Positions 10,601-20,545 of a DNA stretch of 64,000 bases are shown here, piece after piece. The notes under the pieces were generated by a model that did no database searches, was not told the origin of the DNA, and saw only the letters and a program-made list of their open reading frames with translations. The stretch lies in the NCBI GenBank assembly GCA_033032175.1, contig CM065321.1:16080501-16144500 (forward strand), written 5' to 3'. Both the position numbers and the translations under genes were made by a program. Each line of letters opens with the position of its first letter. Positions within the stretch are counted from its first letter, which is position 1. The DNA comes from Saturnia japonica. Its lineage: Eukaryota; Arthropoda; Insecta; Lepidoptera; Saturniidae.

Positions 10601-12769
10601 ATTATATACAGTTATTATCATTTTCAGTAGATGTACCAAGAGGAATACACATCCAGACATCACCATCATTTGCATAATCAGTCACCCCATAATACCCTTA
10701 CTATAATTTGATAGTCTACACTATTTGTAAACCCTTTTATCTCCTAAATACCTGTGCTATAATGTATAAAATGCTTTACTCCTCAATAACTTCCAATGGT
10801 TATGTTTTTATACATATGTACACTGGTGTGTGACATCAAGGTGGGAGTGTTGCCATTGGCACAGTTTTTTTAGGCATTTCATTTTACTTATCGATTTTTG
10901 TTAAAAATACACAAAATTATCAAGAAAAACACTTATTGTTGTTATTAATATTACATTATTGATCATTTTAGATGGGTTTTTGAAAACAGTCAAATACCCT
11001 ATTATGGAAGATTGTTTACTGTGACAGATATTAATATGATCCTGCTGTGACATCATTATATATTTAAGCTCTAATAGTGTTTTCCTTGATTATTAATTAC
11101 TGTTGACTGCATAAACAATATTGTCATTAGCCACAGACAACAAATTATATCATTATCATTGTAATTGTATGTTCAAACAGAAATTAGTATTTATAAATAT
11201 ATTATAAATTAAAAGCAATAAACCGATTATTAAAAAAAAAAAAAGTTATTTAACACGTTAAACGCCATGTCGGTCACGGTTAGCTGCCAGCGATTTAGCC
11301 CAGAGGGCCAAGGTAAAAACATCAAATTTGCTATACTTTTTTTTTTTACTACAAATGATAGAAAAGGTGTTGAAACTCATAGATTAATTTGGTAATATTA
11401 AAAAAGTGCCATTGTTTTCATAAAATATGATGATCGGCCACTAAAGACCACCATGACCTCAGCTGAAAGAAATTTGTTATTCCCGATTTTGCCCGTAACG
11501 GTTGATGATAGTAAATACAATGTTCTACAAAATTATTGTTCCTTATTATATTTAAAAAAAGTCAGCGATAGCATATGCCTATTTCCTATATATAAGCCAT
11601 AATATGGTATTTTGCAAATTTTTAGGCATGGCATATTAATAATTATGACTAAAAATTACTTTATCATAAAGAAAATTTTATGAAGTTAAATTTCGCCCTT
11701 TAGAGCATGTCATTTGGACATATAGTTTAGGACATAATGAAAAATTAAAATAATTTGTACTTGCGGAAAGTAAGAACAATTATGGCAAACTACACGGGTG
11801 CGTTGGGTGAGCAGTGTTTGTCAGATAAAACACGGGTGACCTGGACGTGACACAGCTAGTCATGAATATGGAGAAATTATACTCAAGGTAATGTAATACA
11901 AACATTTAAATCATACAAACATACCTAATCACAGCCTAACCATGTCACCACTGAAATTGAATCTCGTTACGCTCATCAAATAGACTCCAAATTTTTGTTG
12001 TGGGTATAAACATAATAATAAAAACACGTAAAAATTTAAAAATAATATTATAACAAAAATAATCAAAATCACCTTTTTGACTGAAAATTGGGCAGAGTTC
12101 GTAGTTTTTGATTCAGATCATCATATTTTTCTAAGTTATTATGATATTTAAAAACCAAGCCTATCATCGCATTAGTCTATAGGGTCATGCCAGCCATGTT
12201 GTATAAAAATTAGCCTTATTATATTTGTGTTCTATGGCATAGAAGAGACATTAGAAATTTCACCTAGCACGCTGTCACTGGTGACCACCATGGCCTGATT
12301 GGAAAAGTTGAAAAATATGTTCGGCTTTTAACGTGTTAAATGCATGTTGTACATTATATAACTATTTATAATAAAGGTAATCCTACTCTTTTTTAATTAT
12401 TTTATAAACTGCTCATTGAGTGTAATCATGCCATGAACTCCTTCCTCTAGTTATTTAGGATTATTATACATTTGTTTAGTATTTTTTTGTCGGTACCTTA
12501 TAATTTGTTCGAATAAGCGGATAAAAAAAAACAAAAAATCATTTAAGTATGTACATGGTCGGTATTTTGTATAAAAAATATGTAGGTCAATTTTTGTTGA
12601 CGGTTTGTAACAATTAAACGCAGAAAACGAAACGAAACGAAAGTAGACACTCACCACGAAAAGTTTTAACATGATCTTGATCGAATTCCAGGCGGCCGAA
12701 CAACGTCTGACCTGGATAATAAGCACCGTTGGCACTGTCTAAAACTATACGACCTTCATCAAAACCCAT
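1458..12769 (-). CDS. Arrestin-domain-containing protein (alpha-arrestin, ARRDC type), 5' four coding exons; 3' end outside window
   Basis: Join on the minus strand 12769-12655, 6902-6750, 3289-3081, 1640-1458. The introns are GT-AG and the phases agree, giving 660 nt or 220 codons with no stop. The protein opens MGFDEGRIVLDS and AYYPGQTLFGRL, the canonical start of the arrestin N domain (beta strand, then 'Y.pGq.v.G.v'). It continues with IYVKIKGFCKIHWT, then GEHQLQPGHHVFPFQC and the 'LPPNCPSSFEGxxGxVRY' class motif (here HIPPNCPSSFEGEYGHVRFQ). The fourth exon has the cysteine-rich ELSNTFCCWC typical of ARRDC2/3-like proteins and the start of the second arrestin repeat (LPVSGFCPGQIMPIEV). 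Family members are adaptors linking membrane proteins to Nedd4-type ubiquitin ligases and endocytic traffic. The C-terminal PPxY motifs needed for that are not in this window. The gene is divergent from the cotransporter, and its introns are filled with mobile elements. Confidence 0.9.
1760..2900 (+). pseudogene. Decayed DD41D-type (Tc1/mariner superfamily) transposase, copy 1
   Basis: The reading frame is broken into pieces in the arrestin intron. An N-terminal helix-turn-helix-like part (about 1811-2055) has RREAPSRPAIVRMVEKFDLF and VARSVEENPGLPF. The middle (2233-2470) has SGGVIRTYFFETEAKATATV and NALRYRTMIQDFVWPELQ. The C-terminal part (2480-2753) has EKFPDRVISRRG and LFLWGYVKDKVP. The block equivalent to FQQDGATCHT, which holds the second catalytic Asp, is deleted at the 2470 junction, and there are several stops and frameshifts, so it cannot be active. 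Family placement rests on similarity to the copy at 9567-9960. Confidence 0.7.
3081..3289 (-). CDS. Arrestin gene, coding exon 3
   Basis: Acceptor attttcag before 3289, donor gtgcgt after 3081, 209 nt ending in phase 0. Contains the GEHQLQPGHHVFPFQC and PPNCPSSFEGEYGHVRFQVK motifs and ends LDLNTVPNCK. This is the most diagnostic exon of the gene. Confidence 0.93.
3460..4612. repeat. Large nested inverted-repeat (foldback) structure in the arrestin intron
   Basis: The outer arms TTAGGCCGTATTTAGCCTTA (about 3461) and its near reverse complement (about 4590-4612) enclose two inner inverted repeats. One pairs AAGGTCTGGTTAAA (about 3843) with TTTGACCAGACCTT (about 4037). The other is an arm of about 120 bases (4206-4327) matched to 4394-4514, containing CAGATCTGATCTGCGACCCG and its complement. 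The stretch 3860-4200 is GC- and CpG-rich, with a tandem CCCGCCAGCGTCGC motif. It is probably one or more MITE or foldback transposons. No coding potential was recognised. Confidence 0.7.
4613..5781. other. Intronic sequence, nothing recognised
   Basis: AT-rich intron of the arrestin gene. I see no exon, transposase fragment or clear terminal repeat here. Confidence 0.4.
5782..6024. mobile_element. Foldback MITE
   Basis: The left arm (about 5782-5875) and right arm (about 5920-6024) are near reverse complements: GGCCACGAGAACCAGAGTGG pairs with a GGTCACGAAACCCAGAGTGG complement, and AAAATGTGCTTTTAGAAAAC with its right-hand partner. No coding capacity. It lies in the arrestin intron. Confidence 0.7.
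6025..6749. other. Intronic sequence, nothing recognised
   Basis: AT-rich intron just 3' (minus strand) of arrestin exon 2. No repeat or exon was identified. Confidence 0.4.
6750..6902 (-). CDS. Arrestin gene, coding exon 2
   Basis: Acceptor tttcag before 6902, donor gtatgt after 6750, 153 nt, phase 1 to phase 1. It encodes IYVKIKGFCKIHWTTEHSRR through ESYEEYIDTKIFLAGGKD, the beta-sheet segment of the arrestin N domain. It completes the reading frame between exons 1 and 3. Confidence 0.9.
7671..7800 (+). mobile_element. Helitron-like fragment, 5' end only (same family as 56749-57240)
   Basis: Starts TCTATACAATTAATGAAATT and continues GAAGTGTCTGTTTGTAAT and AGCTTTTTACTAAATGCATA, closely matching the 5' part of 56749-57240. 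It is truncated after about 130 bases. Confidence 0.5.
8595..8720. repeat. Short foldback (inverted repeat)
   Basis: TATGATACACGTGTGTATTG then GTGATTACCG (8595-8624) is mirrored by CGGTAATCACCAACATTACA and CACTTGTACCATA (8688-8720). The loop is GC-rich. Probably a small MITE in the arrestin intron. Confidence 0.6.
9016..9086 (+). repeat. Imperfect tandem duplication with a GTAAGCGGCCACCATAGCC core
   Basis: The 19-base core appears twice (about 9038 and 9067), each followed by CTATTC and CTCTG-like sequence. This looks like a local duplication within an intron. No other role is visible. Confidence 0.7.
9337..10478 (+). mobile_element. Internally deleted DD41D-type DNA transposon with terminal inverted repeats
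   Basis: The ends AGGGGTATAAAAGCAAAACC (9337) and the complement of GCTTTTAAACTCCT (ending 10477-10478) form terminal inverted repeats of about 29 bases with roughly 24 matches. AAATG flanks both sides (9332-9336 and 10479-10483), giving a candidate 5-base target duplication that is confirmed by uninterrupted LINE relatives. The element carries the 3' half of a transposase (see 9567-9960), while the coding half upstream is largely missing. Confidence 0.7.
9567..9960 (+). pseudogene. Transposase fragment, DD41D type, copy 2
   Basis: Encodes GIIGPYFFENQQRQSVTVNS, FQQDGATCHTSNATLA and RSPDLTPPDFFM, continuing past a stop as GYLKSRVYSNDPAM. From the Asp of QQDGA to the Asp of PPDFF there are 41 intervening residues, which fits a DD41D spacing. 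The frame stops at 9876, where tgg has become tga within the FMWGY motif. The N-terminal DNA-binding half is missing. Non-functional. Confidence 0.75.
10766..11249. other. Intronic sequence, nothing recognised
   Basis: AT-rich arrestin intron 1 sequence between two mobile elements. No exon seen. Confidence 0.4.
11250..12339. mobile_element. TTAA-flanked non-autonomous element (piggyBac-like candidate)
   Basis: TTAA at 11250-11253 is followed by CACGTTAAACGCCATG. The right end reads CGGCTTTTAACGTG followed by TTAA at 12336-12339. The inverted termini CACGTTAAAMGCC plus a TTAA target fit the piggyBac pattern. About 1.08 kb with no transposase frame. Two internal CCACCATG-CCT motifs (11449 and 12287) occur near the ends. 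Assignment is inferred from the termini only. Confidence 0.55.
12655..12769 (-). CDS. Arrestin gene, coding exon 1
   Basis: Starts at the ATG whose first base is 12769 (context aaaATGGGT). It encodes MGFDEGRIVLDS to VKTFR plus one base and ends at a GT donor (gtgagt, from 12654). The start is the family-conserved MGF, so no upstream coding exon is expected. The bases above 12769 are presumed 5' UTR. Confidence 0.9.
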
Positions 12770-12895
12770 TTTGTTTTACACACTTCTCCTTCGAGAGTTT
12801 CTACACAAAAACACAATAAATGAACATAAACTGTAATTGTTTTATCATCGTTAAACACCCGGCCTCCGGATGGAATGCAATGTAATATGTATTAT
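12770..12895 (-). promoter_or_regulatory. Presumed 5' UTR and promoter side of the arrestin gene
   Basis: The 126 bases between the arrestin start codon and the hAT-like element. No TATA box or initiator stands out. The region is small, so the promoter may be split from its upstream sequence by the inserted element. Confidence 0.35.
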
Positions 12896-13062
12896 TAGGG
12901 ATGTGAAATTTTTTTTTTTTTAATAATCAATTAATAGTAAATTTTTAAATTTTTTAAAATAATAATTACTTATTTTTTTATACTTGCATACATGCACAAG
13001 CTATATCACACAAAACGCTACCAGTATTATATAATATAGGGTCTAAAATCTAAGTTAATGGA

Positions 13063-13480
13063 TCTATACTACTACCATTAAGCTGAAGAGTTTCTTTGTT
13101 TGTTTCTTTGGTTGAACGCTCTAATCTCAGGAACTACTTCTTCGAATGGAAAAACTAATTTTTGTTGGATGTCACATTGATCAAAGAAGACATATAGGCT
13201 ATATAACATCACGCTACGACCAATAGAAGCGTAGAATCAATGAAAAATATTGCAGAAACGGGAAAGGATTATTGCTTTTGAGAGCTTCCATTGCGTGCGC
13301 TGCGTAAATGCTTAAAAGTTACTAAACAATCATGTGTGACGGAATTATTTGCGAAGGTGTTTCTATAAACATGGTATTAACCTTATTGAAATAAAATAAT
13401 CATCACAAGTATTTAATTTTGAACAAAATTGTCCTTGATATCAATTGATTTCCCAACAAAAACTGCAATCGCCCTTATAT
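13063..13480 (+). mobile_element. Helitron-like copy, family 2
   Basis: Starts TCTATACTACTACC then AAGCTGAAGAGTTTCTTTG, with GCTCTAATCTCAGGAACTAC and GCGAAGGTGTTTCTATAAAC. Matches 27205-27890 in the same orientation. Nested in the hAT-like element. Confidence 0.5.
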
Positions 13481-13628
13481 ATTACCCATAAATATCGTTA
13501 TTTAAAATGAAATAATGAGTTGCTTTTTAATTTAATATTGTATTTTTGTGTTCAAAAGGGTTGTAACACAAGTAATGGAACGCACCACCCGCCTCTTTGG
13601 AACTATTTACGCAGAGTATAATAATTTT

Positions 13629-14258
13629 TAGCTGTGCCCCACGGTTTCATTCGTGTTAATTTTATACGACAAACACCGCAACGCCAGTGCACTCGTGTAG
13701 CCTATCATAATTGTTCTTCCCACAAATACAAATTATTTCAATTTTTCATTATCTCCTTAATTATGTGTTCAAATAACATGCAAAAGAGCAAAATTTTTCT
13801 TCATGAAATTGTCTTTAAGATGAAGTTACTCTTGTCCGTAAGGATTAATATGCCATGTGTAAAATAATTATTTTAAATCACTTTTTATTGTTAAACCATT
13901 GTTTGTTATATAATAGCTTATTGTGGGTTATGCATAACATATAGGCATATGCTATTGGAAACTATTTTAAAGATGTACTAAGGCCCAATTTTTTTGTACA
14001 TGTATTTACTTACAACTAAAAATTATCACAGCGCACGCGAATAAAGCAGTTGGGGAGATCTTGGTGTTCCAACTTACTTTACAAAAATCAAAATTAAATG
14101 CCAGTTAGGCTATACTATTCCTTGTGTATCAAGCTATCCTATACAAAAAGAATTTTTCAAATCAGACTGGTAGTTTCAGAGATTAGCGTATTTAAACAGA
14201 CAAACTTAAAAACACTTCGGCTTTGTCATATTAGTATGCATATAATATATAGTATAGA
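13629..14258 (-). mobile_element. Helitron-like copy, minus orientation
   Basis: Read on the minus strand it begins TCTATACTATATATTATATG (14258) with GCTAATCTCTGAAACTACCA. It ends in the conserved GAATGAAACCGTGGGGCACAGCTA (split here: GAATGAAACCGTGG, GGCACAGCTA) at about 13629, a degenerate form of the GCGAAGCCGCGGGCACAGCTAG terminus. It contains the uninterrupted copy of the site where the LTR-like sequence at 23323 inserted. Confidence 0.45.
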
Positions 14259-15027
14259 TAACACTTTTAAAAGTTTAAACAATATTCCTACATTGAAAAT
14301 AAAATTCCGAGGATAAAAGGTCGTAAAATAATATTTAAAAAAAAACAGTCTTTACTTGTTATCCAATCTTACTATACATTCTCCGTTATTAACAATATTT
14401 TTTGTCTTTTTATTGAAATATGTTAATTTAAATTGATTACGAAACATATGATTCTAAATATTAAGGTTTTAATTAAATTTCTCAAGAAAATAAGAAAAAA
14501 ATTGTTAATTTAAAAAAAAAAAAAATTATACAAACACCAATTATTAGTTCGTCTATTTTATTATTTTAAAAATAATCAATTATTATTAAATCTTTTTTTT
14601 TAGAAATTCACATCTCTATGTATTATTACTTTACTCGAACTCTATACTTTACTCTATGGTGGAACGGTAGAAGTTAGGCTTGTTGAAAAAGTATCGATAT
14701 AATTGTATAAATCTGTATATAACAATGAATCTATAATTTAGCCAATATAATATTATGATTCCTCTGGTTATTGGTCTATGATTATGTTAAATATATCGAT
14801 ATAAAATATCCAATATCTAATATTGGTGGAGTATTTAACTAGTATTTTCTAATAATACTTAAATACATATTTACACCCAGACGCAGGATTGTTAATTTAT
14901 ATAAAAATATATTTCACAAAGCTAGTTACGTAACATGTAGGTGTTTATTTACTGTTATAATTAGTTTATAAAATCAACGTATTACTTACTAACTAAAATT
15001 TATTTTTTAGAATACCCAGAAGGAAAT

Positions 15028-17635
15028 ATGCCTAGGGGAATTCATACTTCGAAAAGAGAAAGCGGGTTTCAACAGAGAAAAGCCAAAAAGGCTAAAATGG
15101 ATGAAATTCAGAGCATGTACGGTTCTCTTTTCAAATATGTCACAAAAGCAGATAGCGGCCAAAGTTCAAGTAAAGTACCCGAGTCTCCTGCTGACGAAAG
15201 TTATGATTCACATCTCGGAGACTCACATTCAGATAGCAACATCGACAATACAGAATCAATGAAGGCGACCAAGGACCTTGACGGAATCAAAATAAATAAT
15301 GAAAATGACGCCGTAAATGCTACTTTCGGAGAGAGCATTAGCTTCTAAGAATCAGTTCAACACTTAGGAGATGTTTCACATTGGAGTTTACCGGTACCTG
15401 ATAATGTTCGCATTGACATAATAAAAAAGGGCAGTGAACATTTCCAGAACAAAGAAGGACCGTTTTCTACTGTATCTCGTCATGGTTCAAAGATTAAAGC
15501 TGATACTCGTCATCTTTCACAGGAATGGTTTTATAAACAGATGCCTAGTGGTGAAAAAATTCTACGATCATGGATGGTATTTTCTCCTATATCAAATAAC
15601 CTGTACTGTTTTTGCTGTCGTTTATTTGCTGTCAGTAACATACAAACAACATTTACAACTGGATTTCAGAAGTGGTGGAAACTAAATCCTAAAGTATTGG
15701 ACCATGAAACTTCATGTGAACATTTAGAAAATTTCGAAAAGTGGAAAACTTTGGAAATGATATTAAAATCTCACACCACAATAGATGATGCAACCTTGCA
15801 ACTAATGAATACGGGAAAACAGAAGTGGAAAAATCTTTTATCTAGATTATTAGATGGGTCGAAGTATGATGCAGTACTCAAAGAACATATACTATATTTG
15901 GAGCAGGAAAAATCACCTAAAGTAACATATTTATCGCCAGAAACACAAAATGAGTTCATAAATGTTTTAGCTAATCATGTAAAATGTCAGCTTGTCAACG
16001 AAATTAAATCGGCCAAATATTTCGGAATCATGTTTGATAGCACACCTGACGTTTAACATGTCCATCAAATGTCTGAAGTGATTCGTTATGTAAAAATTAA
16101 TAATAGAAAAGTAGAAGTCAAAGAAGTATTCTTAGGATTCTTTCCTTTACATGGAAAAAAGCAGCTGATTTAAGCGCTGAAATACTAAACAAGCTTGAAA
16201 ACGATGGTTATGATGTGTTGTTCTCAAGGTTATGATAATGCTGCAGTTATGAGTGGTATACACGGAGGAGTGCAAGCTATTATAAAAGAAAAAAATAATA
16301 AAGCAATTTTTATTGGTCATATAGATCATTCAATTAATTTATGCGGCCAACATTCGTTCGCACAAAATGTGACTTGTGTTACATTTTTCGGAGCAGTGGA
16401 AACAATATTTAACTTTTTTTCAACTCCCACAAGCCGTTGGGAAGTGCTCCTCAATCACAGCAAAGTATCTGTTAAAAGACTTTCGACAACGCGCTGGAGT
16501 GCTCATTATGGTGCAGTAAAAGTGTTGGCTGAAAATTTTGATGGGATATATATCTGCAATTGAGGAACTATGTGACCAAGACGTACATTTAGAAACTAGA
16601 GGTGCTGCACAAAATCTTATGCCTGTTGTGTGCAATTTCTCATTTCTTTGTTTTCTTTTCTTTTGGAATGATGTGCTAAGGGAAGTGAACAATGCTCAGA
16701 TTGCATTACAAAGTAAAGGTTTATGTGTTGATGAAATAATCATAAAACTAGATGCACTTCGTCTATTCATTGGAGAGAAACGGATGCATCTAGCATAAGA
16801 GGCAATAGATTTTGCTGTTCAAATTCGGAAAATACAACATTTTGATGGAACGACGAATTCGTCGCAAGAAACACATGCCCGGTGACTGATGCTGGACTTA
16901 CACTTAGAGCGGAACTTCAAAAGGACAAGTTAGAATGTCTTGACAGATTCAATATTGAACTCGAAACAAGAGTAAAGTCCATTAAAGACGTAGCTTCATT
17001 GTTTGAAGTTGTGCAGTCAAAGACCTTGCTTTCGGCAAACACTGAACAGTTAAAATTTGCTATATCAAAATTTACTAACCTTTACGATGAAGTATCAGAA
17101 ACAGAACTCCTTTTAGAAATACCAAGATTGAGAAGACATTTAAAAGCGGCTAATATTACTGTCTCTAATTGGGTGGCACTGGACTTTTTGAAATTTATTG
17201 TGGAATGGGATTTTACAGAATCTCCTCCGAATCTAACGGTCGCACTAAAGTTATTAACAACAATATGTGCATCAGTTGCTTCATGTGAGAGAAGTTTCAG
17301 CAAATTAAAATTACTTAAAAATTACTTGCGGTCTACAATGACAGAAACCAGATTAAACAATCTTGGTATTTTAACGATAGAACAGGAAGCAACACAAAAT
17401 ATAAATTTTGAAGACGTGATTTCGGAGTTTGCTAGTGTCAAAGCTAGAAGGAAGAAATTTTAATTTTTAACAAAGTAATTTGTTTCACAAAATATTCAAA
17501 TATTTGTAGTAGGTACTCGTATTTTATTAAAACGTAAATGATTGTAACTTTTTTTATTTTAACAGTTTCGATTGAGTTTTGGGTTGACACCTATAAAATC
17601 CGCCCCGGGTGCCACCTATGCTAGCTACGCCACTG
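15028..17635 (+). pseudogene. Decayed hAT-superfamily transposase (ZMYM1/DUF4371-like)
   Basis: About 800 residues can be followed. The N-terminus (15028) is basic and low-complexity. A TTF-type zinc finger follows (LYCFCCRLFAVSN with CEHLENFEKW, about 15590-15740), then the DUF4371 region (TYLSPETQNEFINVLANHV, YFGIMFDSTPDV, SQGYDNAAVMSG), and finally the hAT C-terminal dimerisation region (VALKLLTTICASVASCERSF then SKLKLLKNYLRSTM). In-frame stops occur at 15346 and 16054 (a serine codon turned TAA in the motif DSTPDVSH), with frameshifts near 16155, 16210, 16545 and 16800. The 3' terminus CTAGCTACGCCACTG (to 17635) gives a CAGTGGCGTAGC-type end; no matching 5' end was found. Inactive. Confidence 0.8.
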
Positions 17636-19757
17636 GGTGTGGTGGGTGAGCTCATACAGTCAATCCAGTTTGTTTTATTTTTTCTGTAAAAAAAAAACAT
17701 AAATGAGTTCTTCTGGGTGGAAATTAAAAAAAGATAATAATGAGTCAGTTTATTTTCGTTACAAATGACGATATATTGAATTATAAATATTTTTCAATCG
17801 ATATTTATTGATACTATTTAAAAACATTGGTTCGAAGCAGAGTACATTTGTATTAATTGTAAAGATTAGGGTATCTTCTTGATATGAGCAGTCACAGGAA
17901 TAATTATTTGACTCTGGTCACAGGCACTAGACATCAGAACTTAATATAGGTAGGTATTGTATAGTTTGAAGTTTGCCACTTGCCTTTTGGTGACACAAAA
18001 TAATAGTAAGTTCATTTAGTTCATTAGTCAACTAAACATTTCAATCAGTTTTTATATTGTTACAGATTTTTCAAATCGTTATTATTTCGCAGGAGAATAA
18101 TAATAAATTATAAACCCCATCTATGATATACGATATTTCGAAAAATATTGATTTCAATCGTTAGATTCCTTGCATTTTCCCCATAAAGCTTTTGGCCATT
18201 CCTCACAAAATTCCTAGTCAATTTGAGGAATCCTCTATGAATCGACAGCATGCAACGCGTCACGAAATGTGAAACGTTTTGAGAGAGAGAGTGAAAAAAG
18301 CTGAACGTAGTATGAAGCACGTAGCCATGGAGACAATGTGTATTATGTGTATTTGCTGGTATCTTCTTCCTAGTCCACCCAGTAGTGTTGGTACAGTTTT
18401 TGGACAATAGATAGATCGATTATTTTAGTACTGAATATATTATGACAGCCAGTTCCCGAAGACGACAGCGAAAAAAAGGTCATCGCGTGTCCTGAAACTT
18501 GCATACCTTAGTACCTTGATTAATGACTATCAATTAATCAATTGACAATCGATTTTTTACCAACAACCCAGTAAGCCCACCACCCGTAACCCAGCGACCT
18601 CTGCCCTGTTTTTTACTTTTTTGGTAGGTTTAAGGCTTTTTGGACATGGTTTTGTTAATGAAAATGTGTTCGGTAGATTTGATTGTTTTTGAATAAAATG
18701 AATGACAACACATATCTGTTTACTACGGTTTCCAAGGTTTTCACATTTACAAGTACCTAATCTCGTTTATTTTTAACTCTAATCTGCATAGCTCTCTCTC
18801 TCTTTCTCTCACACACACTCGCATACACAAAAAGAGGACAGAGGTGTCAGGTTAGCAGGGGGCAGGTGTGGGTTTTGTTTGTTTTGAAATTGAATTATGA
18901 AAAGCAATATCGTGCGGAATGGGAGGAAATCTCTTTATGTTTAAAGTGTCGGTTTAAATATAATGCATCCATTATTTTACTTTAATGACATACCATTTTT
19001 TACACAAAATATAAAATATAATTATTTACACAATTACATAATTTCATTGCATTAGTTACATAATTTAAGTGTGATGATTACTTACTAGTTTTTTGAAAAA
19101 GCCTGCAATTCAAGTACAACTTGAGTGTCACTACATTTATAAAGGTTTTTTTACAAATCCTAAAAAATTTCCAAATCTTTTTCAACCTGACATATCTGTT
19201 GAAAATGATGGAAAATTTTGTAAACAAAAAAACTAGACTGTCACGGAACGCCTGGCAAATGTGAAATATTTTAGTGAATAAAAAAAAATAGACTGGGTGC
19301 TCCCAAAATACGACAAAATAAACAGAAAGTCACTGTGAAGATGTTTATTTTACTACTATGGTGGTCACGATCCGCTTATATTTTTTATCGCTGCTATTCC
19401 AGCTGCAATAAATGAATCCTATGTCCACAACAAACGATGAAAAAAAATCAAAGGGCTCTCTATTGAAAATAGAATATTTAGAAAGTTTATTTACCAGTCA
19501 TTTCTTAAAGATCTAAAAATATTAGCTACTGAAATAATGGAAATATTTTGTATCTAACCAAGTCTGCTATATTCCTTTCTTACTTCTTATGAAGTAACAA
19601 AGCTTGAAAAAATATTACAAAGTAAATAATAACAATTTTTATTGAAGACGATTGTCAAATAATAAAGCAGCTATAGCAATACTCGTAGCGCTACTTGTTA
19701 CCACTGTTAACTCTTTTTCATTACTATTATATTAAAGAATATATCTTTAAGAGATAA
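17636..19757. other. Intergenic sequence, little recognised
   Basis: AT-rich sequence between the hAT remnant and the CpG-rich patch. It contains CT/CA microsatellite sequence at about 18790-18830. No convincing gene; reading frames here lack family similarity. Confidence 0.4.
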
Positions 19758-20080
19758 TTACGGTACATACGCTACGAGTGTACTGACGAGACGGTGCGGC
19801 GACGTGGCATCAAAGAGACGGGGAAAATGTCGATAGTGACGTTGTTTAGCACGTCCCACCCCGCACACGCCACGTCCCGCGTTCCGTCCGTGGTTCACTG
19901 CGTATACACAGTCACTCCGGTCGCTCCAGCAAGACGGGCGGTCAACTTCGCTCCCGCACACCCGTCACGTCCACCCTCTCTAGCGGCAACCCAAGCCTAG
20001 GTCCGTTCCTCGGTGTGAAATCCTTGGGTCTGGCAGCCGCCCGCGCGATACAAAGTGACACTATACGTGCAACACTTAGT
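19758..20080. promoter_or_regulatory. CpG-rich patch upstream of the cotransporter
   Basis: In an otherwise AT-rich intergenic region this stretch is strikingly rich in CG dinucleotides (for example GTGCGGCGACGTGGCATC and AGCCGCCCGCGCGATAC). It lies 1.6 kb 5' of the cotransporter start codon. It could be a promoter, an untranslated first exon or an enhancer. No splice link is provable from sequence alone. Confidence 0.35.
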
Positions 20081-20130
20081 TACCCACACACAACATTACA
20101 CACGTATGAACACACACACGTGCACGCCAC

Positions 20131-20545
20131 ACAGGTACATAGGTTCTGTAAGGGACCTTTTTTTTTCTTCTTTTTTTGCGCTAGTTAGACTAATGCGCTA
20201 GTTAGTGTAGAAAAACCATTCCGATTATCAAATACACATACGCATGGTCCACTTCTTCCTCCCAGGAGGAGGGGAACGTGCATATGAGTATATATTAGTT
20301 AGCTCGAATTCTCATAGGATTAGGGAATTAGTTAGATCGCGACTTTTTCGCATTCGCGACGACCGCCCGAGCCGAAGTTTGGCCACTCTGGCACCCTCGT
20401 GCGGGTGGGTCGTCACAAACTTTCGCGGCTGAGTGCCCTAAGCGCTCGCCCCCAAGTCCGGTGAAGCTGTAAAAGCCGCAGCGGCTCTGTTTTAGGATAG
20501 GGCCCCTAAGGCTAACAGTGTAGTCAGAAAATAAAGAAAAAAAAA
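20131..20545 (+). mobile_element. SINE-like retroposon family, longest copy
   Basis: Starts CAGGTACATAGGTTCTGTAA. The body contains CTTCCTCCCAGGAGGAGGGG and the conserved 3' block GTCCGGTGAAGCTGTAAAAG, then AAGGCTAACAGTGTAGTCAG. Relatives in the same orientation occur at 46703-46985, 63583-63812 and, 5'-truncated with a poly(A) tail and target duplication, at 39754-39847. A GGTTCG-like B-box resemblance occurs in the 46703 copy, but a pol III promoter is not proven. Confidence 0.55.

Larger units (their letters stand above)
9270..10765 (-). mobile_element. 3' end of a CR1/L2-like LINE (minus strand), split by the insertion at 9337-10478
   Basis: The left half (9270-9331) carries the AAAATAAAAATA-type tail and TTTAGGCCGCAAGAAGGA. 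The right half (10484-10765) resumes with GTCAAAACACTAACACCGGT and later ACATCCAGACATCACCATCA. Joined, they match the uninterrupted relatives at 48268-48400, 40370-41045 and 44480-44760, so the middle is a later insertion. Confidence 0.65.
12896..14618. mobile_element. Non-autonomous hAT-like element with 8-bp target-site duplication
   Basis: The termini TAGGGATGTGAA (12896) and the complement of TTCACATCTCTA (ending 14618) are inverted repeats. They are flanked on both sides by TGTATTAT (12888-12895 and 14619-14626), an exact 8-base duplication as hAT elements make. The 1723-bp interior has no transposase but holds Helitron-like sequences in both orientations (13063 onward plus; 14258 down to about 13629 minus). 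Confidence 0.75.

Noticed and set aside
15028..17463. Domesticated ZMYM1-like host gene
   Set aside because: In-frame stops and several frameshifts within conserved motifs, plus a transposon-type 3' terminus, indicate a dead hAT copy.
18108..18407. A 99-codon minus-strand frame in the intergenic region
   Set aside because: No recognisable domain, no splice or promoter context and low-complexity surroundings.
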